Assembly: GCF_949628215.1 (NCBI RefSeq)
Contig: NC_134279.1
Coordinates: 50,890,266-50,954,265 of the forward strand
Source of the DNA: Phalacrocorax aristotelis
Lineage: Eukaryota > Chordata > Aves > Suliformes > Phalacrocoracidae
Reading direction: 5' to 3'
DNA length: 64,000 bases
In this document: one piece after another, positions 50,001 to 60,100 of the stretch
How the letters are laid out: every line of letters begins with the position of its first letter
Numbering within the stretch: position 1 is the stretch's first letter
Translations under genes and position numbers: made by a program
The notes under the pieces: model-generated
What the model was told of the DNA's origin: nothing
The model's database searches: none
The model's input: the letters and a program-made list of their open reading frames with translations, nothing else

Positions 50001-50009
50001 CAGTCATGA
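31935..50009 (+). CDS. CNOT7: CNOT7 (CAF1), CCR4-NOT deadenylase (complete, six coding exons)
   Basis: Mg-dependent 3'-5' poly(A) exonuclease of the CCR4-NOT complex, binding CNOT1 and CNOT6/6L; starts mRNA decay and translational repression in the cytoplasm. Exons 31935-32051, 32360-32553, 35667-35828, 41961-42105, 46930-47040 and 49881-50009 join in frame to 285 residues, the family length. The DEDD catalytic set is intact: Asp40 and Glu42 in DTEFPG, Asp161 in SGYDFGYL, His225 in GPQHQAGSD and Asp230 in the same motif. The C-terminus [20 protein letters not shown] is that of CNOT7 and separates it from the paralogue CNOT8. The ATG has A at -3 and is preceded by several upstream ATGs. The largest intron (35829-41960) shows no extra exon. 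Confidence 0.98.
32360..32553 (+). CDS. CNOT7: CNOT7 coding exon 2 (Asp40/Glu42)
   Basis: 194 bases; acceptor TTTTTACAG, donor GTAAGT. Encodes [20 protein letters not shown] (first two DEDD residues) through [12 protein letters not shown]. Confidence 0.97.
35667..35828 (+). CDS. CNOT7: CNOT7 coding exon 3
   Basis: 162 bases; acceptor CTGTTTTTAG, donor GTAAAT. Encodes [20 protein letters not shown] through [13 protein letters not shown]. Confidence 0.97.
37667..37684. repeat. Perfect 18-base palindrome
   Basis: AATCCTCTTAAGAGGATT, fully self-complementary, in the same CNOT7 intron. Could be chance or a dimeric protein site. Confidence 0.9.
40926..40947. repeat. Perfect 22-base palindrome
   Basis: GATAACGTTAT followed directly by its exact reverse complement, with no spacer, in the long CNOT7 intron. 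Purpose unknown. Confidence 0.9.
41961..42105 (+). CDS. CNOT7: CNOT7 coding exon 4 (Asp161)
   Basis: 145 bases; acceptor TTAATTTGCAG, donor GTAAGC. Encodes [20 protein letters not shown] through [10 protein letters not shown]; the Ser158 codon is split with exon 3. Confidence 0.97.
46930..47040 (+). CDS. CNOT7: CNOT7 coding exon 5 (His225/Asp230)
   Basis: 111 bases, phase 0; acceptor CTTTTTCAG, donor GTAGGT. Encodes [20 protein letters not shown], then [17 protein letters not shown]. The frame stays open into the intron to a TGA at 47158-47160. Confidence 0.97.
49088..49136. repeat. T15-G13 tract followed by (AGG)n
   Basis: A run of 15 T directly followed by 13 G and then AGGGGG and AGG repeats, in the last CNOT7 intron. 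A strong purine-strand asymmetry, triplex- and quadruplex-prone. Confidence 0.85.
49881..50009 (+). CDS. CNOT7: CNOT7 last coding exon
   Basis: Acceptor CAACTCTTTAG; 42 codons, [20 protein letters not shown] then [20 protein letters not shown] and QS, stop TGA at 50007-50009. Confidence 0.97.
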   Translation: MFFEDHIDDAKYCGHLYGLGSGSSYVQNGTGNAYEEEANKQS

Positions 50010-51580
50010 CATGAAATGAAAGGCCATCTTTTTGACCTCCATGTGCTTGTATATAGGTTTTATCTGGTTGAACCCCTTGGACAATAAGGCTTTTTTTCCC
50101 CACTTTCTCAGCACACTCTTTTCTGCCTTTCTATGTACTAAACTTGACTGTTCCTATCACAGATTTGGATCTTGATATTGACATGTAAAATTTTCTGGGT
50201 TACATTTTGGCCTTGTAAAGAAGCCCATTGGTAAAGAAGCATGTATAGGATCAGTGTGGCAGAGAGAAGGGGAAAGTTAAATCATAAGGAACAGGCTGGT
50301 ATACTTACCTGTATTGATTTTCTAGTTCTTTGTCTCTTTCCCCTCCCTCCTCCAAATTAACTGGCACATTAACTAACTTCCCGGTTCATGTCTGTTCCTT
50401 CCAGTATGCAGGCGTTTTAGCTATTCAAGATTGTGGACCATCAAATTTGCACTTTAGAGAGCGACTCTGACTCAGATCCTCTGTTTTATTTGAAGTTTTG
50501 TTTTGTTTTTTTCTTTCGCCCCAGCTAGAAAACAATCATCTGCCAAGTTCAGCAGCTTCACGCTGTATTTCCTCGGTACCTCAACCCACAGAACATGACT
50601 TATTTACTGCATAACCTGTTTGTTCAAGCAAAATGAACTACTGAAATCATAGTAACTACTGTTATTTCACTAGGGTTCAGTCACCTTCAAACACATCCTG
50701 CACACATCAACTGCTGGTTGGCCTGCTGCTTTAAATCCGCTCTGTGATGGGGGAAAGAAGCTTGAAAAAACAGCTTTACACCCTTCAGGAGAAGAACAGC
50801 TATGACTTTAGCATTGTTGCCATTAAGCTGAGAGTTGAAGGATATTGGAATAGTAGGAGTTTTGAAATGGCACGCTTCCCTTGATTAACTCCTTAGCTTT
50901 TATTCTATTAATGTACACCTCAAATATTTTTTATGAAGTCATATTTATTATGTACTTGATTTGATGATTTTTGAAAGTCAGTTTAGTTGAAGATAAAACC
51001 CAAAGATCTGAAAAAATACTATTTAATTGAATTATTGAATTAGAAGGGCAATTAAATCGTGCTTTTTTGTAGTTGCTACAAAGACAGATGTTGCAGATAA
51101 TTGTTGTAAAACAACAAAATATAAATAACTTATAGCTAATAAAGTTACCTGAGGAGTGTAATGCTAGTTTATTTTTGAGTATATCTTAGCAATATATTTT
51201 AGATATATTGTTTTAAAGGACCCTAAAGTACGTTCTTAACTCTGCATAGCATGTGTACAGAGCAGTTGTGCAGGAAGGATTTTTGGTATTGAATAGCTAA
51301 ATACTAGCCTGAAATGATGGAATGTGCGACATTGGGTGCCTGTGTGTGCGCACACGTATGTGTGTGCGTGTTTGACATGGAAATCAATAGCAGAGAAATC
51401 TCCAAATGTTCGCCACATTATTCTGTTTTACCTTGTACTTAAAAATCAAACACCGTTTTTTTTCATTGAGTTACGATGATGTAACTGGGTGGTCCTTTTT
51501 AAACAACAAATAATTTGCATAACAGAGGGTATTTGTTTTTAAAGCTTTTGTAAATAAAGGCCTAAGAAATGTTTTCTTAC
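50010..51580 (+). other. CNOT7: CNOT7 3' UTR with two poly(A) signals
   Basis: AATAAA at 51138-51143 and 51553-51558 suggest UTRs of about 1.15 and 1.57 kb. AU-rich words occur (TATTTATTA near 50943). The distal signal overlaps a Pumilio-type TGTAAATA (51549-51556). A CA/TG purine-pyrimidine stretch lies between the two signals. Real ends need transcript data. Confidence 0.7.
51341..51371. repeat. TG/CA alternating tract
   Basis: Alternating purine-pyrimidine run including the palindrome GTGTGCGCACAC (51344-51355), within the longer CNOT7 3' UTR. Z-DNA-prone simple sequence. Confidence 0.75.
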
Positions 51581-53190
51581 ATAACAACAGACTGGTGGTT
51601 TTGTTGCAGAATTTTTCCTGGAATGTGTGTATTTAGTCAGTTCAATGCTGGATTCTGTTTAGTTTAGGCATGCTAGTTCTCTTCAGTGTGCTTGAAAAAT
51701 GATCTAACTCACTGCTTCCTGATGGATTCTACTTTCAGAGCAGGATTCTGTTCATGTGTCTCCAGTCACTTCATTCCTACTGACCTGAGTTGCAAGAGCG
51801 GTGATTACAATTTACTGCTGAGGCACCCAAATCCCTTAGTAATTTAATTTAATACCATTGTGCATTAGGTGATGGTGACTTGTTTTAACTTTGGTCGTCT
51901 TTAGCTTTAATAAGATAGGGACTATCTAACGGGAAAATGGGATGGATTCTTACTGTGGCATCGATGTGTGTCTTTTCACACTTCAACTGTAGGCTTATGT
52001 GGAAAATGTGCATACGCATGGAATGAAGGAACTCTGAAGTTTGATGCATTTGCTTTAAAGTTTAGTAGCTTTGCCTAAAGCATACTGATACAGCTATCTG
52101 TAGTTAGTTTTTGAAGGGAATGACTCTTCAAAGAACTTTGATGGGTCTTTGTTTCGAAGTAACTTTTTAGTTGTGGATCAAAGGAAGTTTTTAGAGGCTT
52201 GTCTACAGTAAAAGTTTTAGTTCAGATTGGGATGCGCTTTTGAAGCGACTGCTGAGCATCCCACATGCTGTGCCATGCTTTGGTTTGCTTCCCGTCATGA
52301 ACCTGTCAGAGCCTGGACTCCTTTTGGAAGAAGCTAAACCCAAAGATGCACAATAGGTGTGTGTCTTGTGGCCCAGCACGCAGTCTGCAGGACCAGGCTG
52401 AGTTTGCTTAAGACCAGCTTAAAATTCTATTGGGGAATTTGACTTTAAGGAATCCTACTCTTTAGTGTTCTTCGTGTAAGAAAAGCTTTTCTTAAAAGCC
52501 ACCGATGAGCATGTAACTAAGATTATGCTTTATTCTCGCGTGAGAACCCTTGGTCTGATCCATGTGATCTCTCTGTTGAGAGTTGGTTACAGCTGGAGAG
52601 ACATCTGTGCATCATTCAGGTTCCTTGGCAAAATTAGGCTTAGTTTCCACTAAGGAGTGATTTAAATGGTGAACTGTAGAGATTATGAAAAAAGTAATTT
52701 CTTCTTATGTGTTACTTGTAAACTGCAGAGCCTGACATCTGAATCTGTTTCCAAAGTGGACAGCTTTAATTGCTTTTGCAAAAATAAATGCGCAGGCACA
52801 GTTCCAGCTGTCTAGACATGCACCTCTTTTTTCAGTGACAACAGTTCTCCTTCCAGGCTTCTGCTCTCCCCAACCCATTTAAACCCATTGTTCTTCGAAT
52901 AGGTTCGTCAGAAGAAATGCAGTATCACAAACTGTTATATTTGATCTGTTTTTTTATCCACTTGTATTTTTGGCTTCTGGAGTCAGATGAGTGTTCCAGG
53001 AACACACTGTTCTCTCACTTTTTTTTCCAAATTCAATTTTTTTTAAAGCATTTAATGCCTTTGCCCATTGAAACTAGGCAGGAAGGATCTTTGAGATGGA
53101 GGAAAACAGGTTTGGAACATATTCAGAGTGTTTGAGGCTTTTTCCCATATGAATTAGGGGATGACCTATAACCTCTGACATCCAAGAACT
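51581..53190. other. Downstream flank of CNOT7, no gene seen
   Basis: AT-rich, short open frames only, with no family match or recognisable repeat. Another AATAAA lies near 52783 and could serve a rare longer CNOT7 transcript. Confidence 0.5.
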
Positions 53191-53765
53191 TTCTCTAATC
53201 ATATCTGACTGGTTACTCCAAGCTCAAGAATGGTTCATATTCTCACACAGGAAATCAAATGGAAGTAGCAGGAAGCCTGCATCGATGAACAAGAAGCTTC
53301 TGACTAAACTCAAACATAGAAAGGAAGTGTAGGAGAGGTGGAAGCAGGGACAGGTGATGCCATCTTAAGTGCATAGGTGTTGGGTTAAGAAAGCCAAAGT
53401 CTGTCTGGAGTTGAATCTGGTGAGGGACAAGAAGAGCTTCTACAGGGACATTAGGAGCAAAGAAACATTAGAGAAAATGTGAGACCACTGCTGACTTGGA
53501 GGCAGGACACGTAGTGACAAAGGATGTAGAAAAGGCCAAGGTACTCCATGCGTTTTCTGCTTTGGGTTTTACTCTTGCCTTCAGGAATCCCAGGTTCCTG
53601 AGATGCCTAGGAAAGTCTGGAACAGGGAAGATTTATCTTTGGAGGAGGAGGATCAGGTTAGGAACATATAAACAAATTGGACATAAAGAGCTTCAGAGGA
53701 ACCAATAGGATGCACCTGCAAGTGCTGAGCTTGAGCTGACTTACGTCATTGTGAGGCTGTTCTTA
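53190..53765 (+). mobile_element. CR1 LINE fragment, internal (ORF2)
   Basis: Decayed copy of the CR1 ORF2 region between the endonuclease and the reverse transcriptase. Recognisable words spread over shifted frames include MNKKLLTKLKHRKEV, KAKVCLELNLVRDKK, EDLSLEEEDQVRN and the LTYVIVRLF equivalent near 53740. Many stops; not functional. The upstream border is estimated. It is cut off exactly where the minus-strand CR1 begins. Confidence 0.75.
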
Positions 53766-53965
53766 CAGAATCCCAGGCTGGAAGGGACCTCAGGGATCAT
53801 CTAGTCCAACCTTTCTAGGAAGAGCAGAGTCTAAACAAGATGGCCCAGCTCTCTGTCCAGATGACTCTTGAAGGTGTCCAACGTGGCCGAGGCAACCACT
53901 TCCCTGGGGAGATTATTCCAATGGGTGACTGTCCTCACTGTGAAAAAGCTTCCTTTCATGTCTGA
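53766..53965 (-). mobile_element. CR1 LINE fragment, 3' end
   Basis: Starts ACAGAATCCCAGGCTGG and matches the copy at 27357 closely over about 190 bases, including CTTTCTAGGAAGAGCAGAG and CTTCCCTGGGGAGATTATTC. 5'-truncated after TGTGAAAAAGCTTCC. Tail-to-tail with the plus-strand CR1. Confidence 0.88.
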
Positions 53966-54916
53966 AACAGATGAAGTCTGAGTATGGGTGTTCTGCACCC
54001 ACAACGTACATGTGCTTGTAGGTCATGTTGTATAGCATGGACTGGAAGGCATAACTCATGCAGGTGGCCTGTTTTGTTTAAGGTCCATGCTTTGCCTCTT
54101 TGGGTACACTTTTGCTCTTGCAGTGTTGTGTTTTGCTGAAAGAACAGAGGTGTGGTTGGTTCCACTTTCAGGTAATGGGGCATGATAAGCTCTCGAAGCA
54201 AAAGGAGGCAGTGTGCCTTGGGGAATCAGTTATTGTTCATCTGTTTTTCCTTAGTTTAAAATTACCATAGCAAAGATAATTCTACTAATAGTGCTTGAAA
54301 TGTGGGAGCCTAAACAACTGCAAACAGTGTGTCTGAGTATCATCTTAAGAGGAGGATTAGTCACAGTGGGAGAAGCTGGTTGATAACAAGTATCTTTAGC
54401 TGTACATAAATGCAATGAGAATTATTTCTGCTGGGTTACAAGTTGTGTTTCTGTTAATCGCACAACGCTGATGGTATTCATTTTCATGCTAGGGGAGTAA
54501 CCTTAAACACTGCCTTAAGTAATAGGGTGTACTTCAAAACCAAAGTTACACAATAAAACCTGTCTTTTGAGGCACCCTTGTCATAGAAACCCACATGGCA
54601 GATAGTGTAATTTTATAGCTTTTTATTTAATAGTTCCAAGTAAAAATTCCTAGCTCATTAAGTATTAGTGCTTAAGAAATCTTGCATTTAATCATGTTGG
54701 CTGAATGTTCTTGAGTGGTAGTTCTTGTTCAGTTCTATAAAACTCTTTTGTGTAATCCTTCTTTCGCAGTCGCTTAGAAAAATAGGTGAAGGGCTAACTA
54801 AATCAGCTGGCAAAGTGATGTGTTAGTCCAATACTCTCTGACCAGGTTGTTCTAGGTGTTCCACATGAGGAGGGTGTAACACTTTAGTGTACTGAACTTA
54901 CTTAGTTGAAGATGTT

Positions 54917-55378
54917 TGTTGTTATGTGGGATTTTGGTTTAGAAAAGAGATACAGCAACATACTGAAATCCCAACACAAACACCATATAGCGGTTATATA
55001 TACAGTTCAATCACAGTACAAGCATCGTTCCCTTTACCGATCTCTATAGCATGCTCACCGTTGTGGTGCTGGGTGATCACGGTTGCCAGGAAGGTACACA
55101 CGGGTTGAAGCCACTCAAGCCCGTTCTCCTCTCAAAATTAGTTTTGCTGGGTATTCAATTTTTATACTCTACGTTGGGCTGAGCCATGTGCACACATCCT
55201 CATGTTGGTGTGGCTGGCTCAGGAAAATAACACTATTGATTAATTTAGGGAAGGCCATTTACACAATCAGTTGAGCCACTCAACTGATAGAGCTGGCTGT
55301 TTACAGCAAAGGCCATCTCTGGTCCCCTTGGGCCTGAGATCAGTTCATGTTCTTTGGCAGCTGTGGTCACTTCCTACA
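54917..55378 (-). mobile_element. Probable solo LTR of an endogenous retrovirus
   Basis: Read on the minus strand the segment runs from TGTAGGAAGTGACC to CATAACAACA (TG...CA ends). It has a TATA-box-like TATAAAAATT at 55166-55157, about 210 bases in, as expected for an LTR promoter. No internal viral gene sequence is recognisable on either side. The 5-base flanks I chose do not match, so the borders or the call may be wrong. A 10-base stem with a 3-base loop lies at 55266-55288. Confidence 0.45.
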
Positions 55379-55455
55379 CTACTGAGCTTTGTGAGCGCAC
55401 CATCCTTGCTTATCTTGTCTGAGCCTTCTTCTGTGGATGGGGTTCATTAACCAGT

Positions 55456-57150
55456 CACAGAATGAAAGTGTGCCTTGGTCTTCAACACTGATGATGGGCA
55501 ATGGGACCCCCAGAGCCCTGGGCTACAGAACCATGACTGTGGGAATGATAAACTCCCAACCAACCCTGAACTTGTGTGGGCTGTGCTGCTCCAGCTGGAT
55601 CCCTATAAGTTAACGGGGCTTGATGAGATTCATCCAACGGTTATAAAAAGAGCTGGCTGATGGCATAGGGAGACCTCTCAATGATTTTTCAATGCTCTTG
55701 AGAATCTGGAGAGGTCCCAGCTGACTGGAAGCTGGCATATGTTGTGCCAATTTTCAAGAGGGGCAACAGGGATGCCCCCACTAACTACAGGCCTGTCAGC
55801 CTCACTTCTGTGCCTGGCAAAATTATGGAGAAGATTATTTTGGGAGTTATTGAAAAACACCTGGAAGACAGCGCAGTCATTGGTCCCAGCCAGCATGGGT
55901 TCAGGAGGGGAAAGTCCTGCTTAACAAACTTATAATTTCTTTCTAAGACAAGGTTACCCACCTAGTTGACCAAGGGAAGCCAGTCAATGTAATCTGTTTG
56001 GATTTCAGTAGAGCTTTTGATACTGTGTCTCACAGTCTCCTCCCGGACAAGATGTCCAGCACAGAGCTGGATACACACATAATGCAGTGGGTGAGCAATT
56101 GGCCGACAGTTGGTGTCAAAGGGTTCTAGTAAATGGGGTTACATCAGGCTGGTGGCTGGTCACTAGTGGGGTTCCATAGGGATCCATCCTGGGGCTGGTG
56201 CTCTTTAATCTCTTTGTTAATGACTTGGATGCAGGACTTGAAGGCATGCTAATGAAGTTTGCTGATGACACAAAATTGGGAGGAGCTGTTGACACTCTCA
56301 AGGGCAGAGAGGCCCTGCAGAGAGATCTGGGCAAATCAGAGAGCTGGGCAATCACCAGCCGTATGAAGTTTAACAAGGGCAAGTGCTGGGTTTTGCACCT
56401 GGGGCACGGCAGCTGTGGATGTACAGGCAGACTGGGGAACGAGAGGCTGGAGAGCAGCTCTGCAGAGAGGGGCCTGGGGGTTCGGGTCGATGTCAAGTTG
56501 AACATGAGCCAACAGAGTGCCCTGGCATCCAAGAGGGCCAACCGTGCCCTGGGGGGCATCAAGCCCTGCATTGCAGCTGGCCGAGGGAGGTGATTGTCCT
56601 GCTCTGCTCCACGCTGGTGCGGCCTCACCTTGAGTGCTGCGTGCAGTTTTGGGTGCCACAGTACATTAAGGGCACAAAGCTACTAGAGAGTGTCCAGAGA
56701 AGGGCTGTGAAGTTGGTGAAGGGTTTGGAGGGGAAGCCATATGAGGAGCGGCTGAATTCCCTTGGTTTGTTCAGCCTGGAGGAGACTGAGGGGATACCTC
56801 ATCGCGGTCTGCAGGTTCCTCACAAGGGGAGGAGGAGGGGCAGGCGCTGATCTCTTCCCTCTGGTGACCAATGACAGGACCCGAGGGAATGGCAGGAAGA
56901 TGTGCCAGGGGAGGGTTAGGTTGGGTGTTATGAACAGGTTCTTCCCCCGGCGGGTGGTGGAGCACTGGAACAGGCCCCCCGGGGAGGCAGTCATGGCTCC
57001 AAGCCTGACGCTATTCAAGAGCACTGGGACGAAACCCTCAGAGATAGTGTGAATTTTGGGTTTGTCCTGTGCAGGGACAGGAGTTGGACTTGATGATCCT
57101 TGTGGGGCCCTTCCAACTCAGGACATTCTACGATTCTGTAATTCTATGTG
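55456..57150 (+). mobile_element. CR1 LINE, 5'-truncated, with degenerate reverse transcriptase
   Basis: About 1.7 kb. Reverse transcriptase motifs are present in different frames: NYRPVSLTSVPGKIMEKII and SQHGFRRGKSC (55744-55935), then LFNLFVNDLD and the catalytic-box variant FADDTKLGG (from 56198). The C-terminal [17 protein letters not shown] and [19 protein letters not shown] follow, and the 3' end has the 8-base units ATTCTACG, ATTCTGTA, ATTCTATG at 57125-57148. Frame changes and stops make it inactive. Confidence 0.93.
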
Positions 57151-60100
57151 TTTGTGTCCTCTGTTTCAAACTCCCAATTGGCTTTTCAGCCTTGAATTAA
57201 CTAATAACTCACCTGAAGTAGTTGAGTGCACTGAAAGGAAGAAATTGCTTCTGTAGTGAATCAGATTTTAGAACTTCCCTGGAAGTTTAATATTCACATG
57301 ATGTTAATGGATTTAGGATGGCATGGATTCATTTCAGTTTATTAACTTGTAAAATAATTATTTGAAGAAGTGAATTTTTAAATAGAATAGACTTCTTGAG
57401 ATTTTTATTTAAGAGCACCAAGTCATCAATGGCAAAAAAAAAAGCCAAAAGCCTCCACTAGCACTGTTGGTATTTACTTGACTGCCGCAAATTGTTTGTG
57501 GAGTTTGAACAAAATCTCACAAATAATAAAACCTGAATTTTACATACAGTAAAACACATAGGTTGTCTCAGTGTACTTTCCCATTCATACCATGAGGTTC
57601 TTTTTCTGGTTTTTCTGAACTTTACTGTACCTTGGTTGGTTTATAGGAGATTGTTTTGGTGTTTTCTTTCCTATTGCCTAACTGGGGATGGTAGAGAAGC
57701 GAGGCGGATTCTCCTGAATTTTTTTAGCAGTCTTGGATTGGGAATGAGATGTGTTCATTGATGCAAGCTGTGAAGATCTAATTTCTGCACAGGCTTATCT
57801 TGTCCTTTTTCTGCCAGCACGGATGAGATATTTTTTTTAACTGCCTCTGCTGAAGTGGGCGAGTTTTCTCGCCCAAGCGTGCTCTTTCCTGCGCTCATGA
57901 GATACTTGCCTCAATTCACTGTGGTGAATGATGTGAGGGAAAGAGATGGAGGGAGGAGAAGCCTGCCCTTCTCTGTGCATCAGGTAGATATTGGCAACAG
58001 CTGAACTTCTAGAGGTGCATAACAGAACATGCTTTATAGGGTAGCAAATCAGAGCCATGGTTGCAGTTGGCAGTATCTTTTTTATTTTTTTATATATATA
58101 TATTAAAAAATAGTATATAATAGCTGAGCTTTGCAAGCTCCCTGTTTGCCTTCATTCTTTTCCCTCTGCATGCTCTGGAGTGTATCTGTAATATCTACGG
58201 TAGTGTTTTATATGAAGGTTAATTGCTAGTACACTTATATCATCACTAAGATACTGATTTTCTCTGTTATACTTCTGTGTCTGTTCAAACTAATGGCCAG
58301 TTCAGGCTCTGATATGACAGAGAAAATAACTGGAAATAGGTTCCTGGTGTTCAAGCTGTAACAGTTTGCATACGTTATGTATTTTGTCTCTATAATGGGC
58401 TCCTTCTTAGGTGAACTGAAAATTATTCTGTATTCAGAAGGAAAAAAAGGAAAATTACTTCATAAACTGGTGACTGTCAGGAGGTGTTGGGTCTGTTCCA
58501 GTTATGCCAGTCAGTCAGACTGTGAGCATGCAGGAGGTGGGAAGGGGGACAGGGCTCACAGCAGGCTCTTCCAACTGCTGGAGTCAAACTGTTGGGCCCA
58601 TCTGCTTGGGAGGATCACAGTGATCTACGCTGAAGCATGTACGCGCTGCCCCGAATACTGGAAACTGCAGTCAGATTTCAGGGTGACTGAGTTACTGCGT
58701 TCCGGTGATGGGCAATGCTAGGGAAACTTGGAGAAATGAAGGAATTATCTACCTAGCATTAACCTTGGGAGGGATGGGGTAAAGAGGCTGGAGCTCTGGA
58801 TCGCACATTTCAGATGAAAGCCTTTTCAACCTGGACTTCTGTGGGAGGGGAGGAAAGAAGAATGATGATCAAAAATGTTAAAAGGGACCAACTGAAAAAC
58901 TGCACAGGGAAAGCAGGCAAAGCTTTCCACAGGTTTTGTCAGATGCCACTTGCTCAAAGGCTGCTGCTTTTCCTGTCCTCCCAGCAGGTCGCTGATGGCT
59001 GCCAGCAAAGTGGCAGCGAAGAGACCCCCCCCACCACCCATACAGCATAGCAGCATGCTCTGTTCTTTAATCTTCTTGTTTTGGATGAGAATGTTTGTAA
59101 GTGGTTCAATACAAATATTTATGGAAGGGTTTTAAATTTAAAATTAAAAAAAAAAAAAGAGAAAAGCTCAGACCACATACTGCAGGTTATGGCTGAACTG
59201 GAACAGGTGAAAGCTGCTTTCATCTTTACGTAACTGTTCCTGCATTTTTAGAGGCCCCTGAGTAGACAGTCTCATTCCTCTCTGTGCCAGGAATGGGTCT
59301 AACGCTTTCCTAGGGGAGACAGTAAAGCACAAAGAGTGGAAGGTCAGGCAGATCAGAGGAATCTGCCATGGGAGGGCCTGGAGAGCTCATGAAGCAAAGC
59401 CGCTGTGGGTGACAACCCCAGCGAGTGACGTACGTCCTGTGCTTGCACCTCTGCAGTTCTGTGAAGTAAGGAGGGTTTGAGAACCCCCCCTTTAAGGACA
59501 GAATTCCACCTTTTTGACCTTCGATGGTATCGAAAAAGTGCAGCTTTCTCTGTTCTGCCACTATGAAGACATGGAGTGTTTCACCCATGAAAGACCAAAA
59601 AGGATTTGGCTCCCTCCTAACCTGTTTCACCGCAGGTGCTTTGTGAGCTGCTAGGGATCTAGCAATTGAGCCTCGGAGAGAAACCTTACCTGAAAAAGTC
59701 AAAGATCCCTGGTGAGGGGGTCATTTACAGCAACTATGTTGTTAATCAAGCCACAGTAGAGGTGACTGCTGTTGAGGTGCACTGTCAGTGACTGTCAGGT
59801 AGCGTGTCAGTGACTACTACGTACATGACTTGCTGAACATGAAGCTTTTATTTATGTGAGCAATACACTAACAAGTGGCAAAGTTATACACTAAATTTAT
59901 GTGGAAATATGTTTCCCCCCCCAGTCCCAGCACACCAGTCAACTGCATCAGGGCAAGAGCTCTCGGTCCAAATGATGATGAACAACAGCTACAGCATACC
60001 GTGCACTAAACCAAACTTGCTTTCTGCAGCCTTTCTGAAGTCTTGCTTGAAGACCTTGATTTTAAGTACACAAACATTTGAAAATAATTACTAGCATTTC

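Noticed and set aside
56116-57024. Minus-strand frames of 107-170 codons over the CR1 at 55456-57150
   Set aside because: Shadows of the plus-strand CR1 reverse transcriptase region, which explains the sequence fully.
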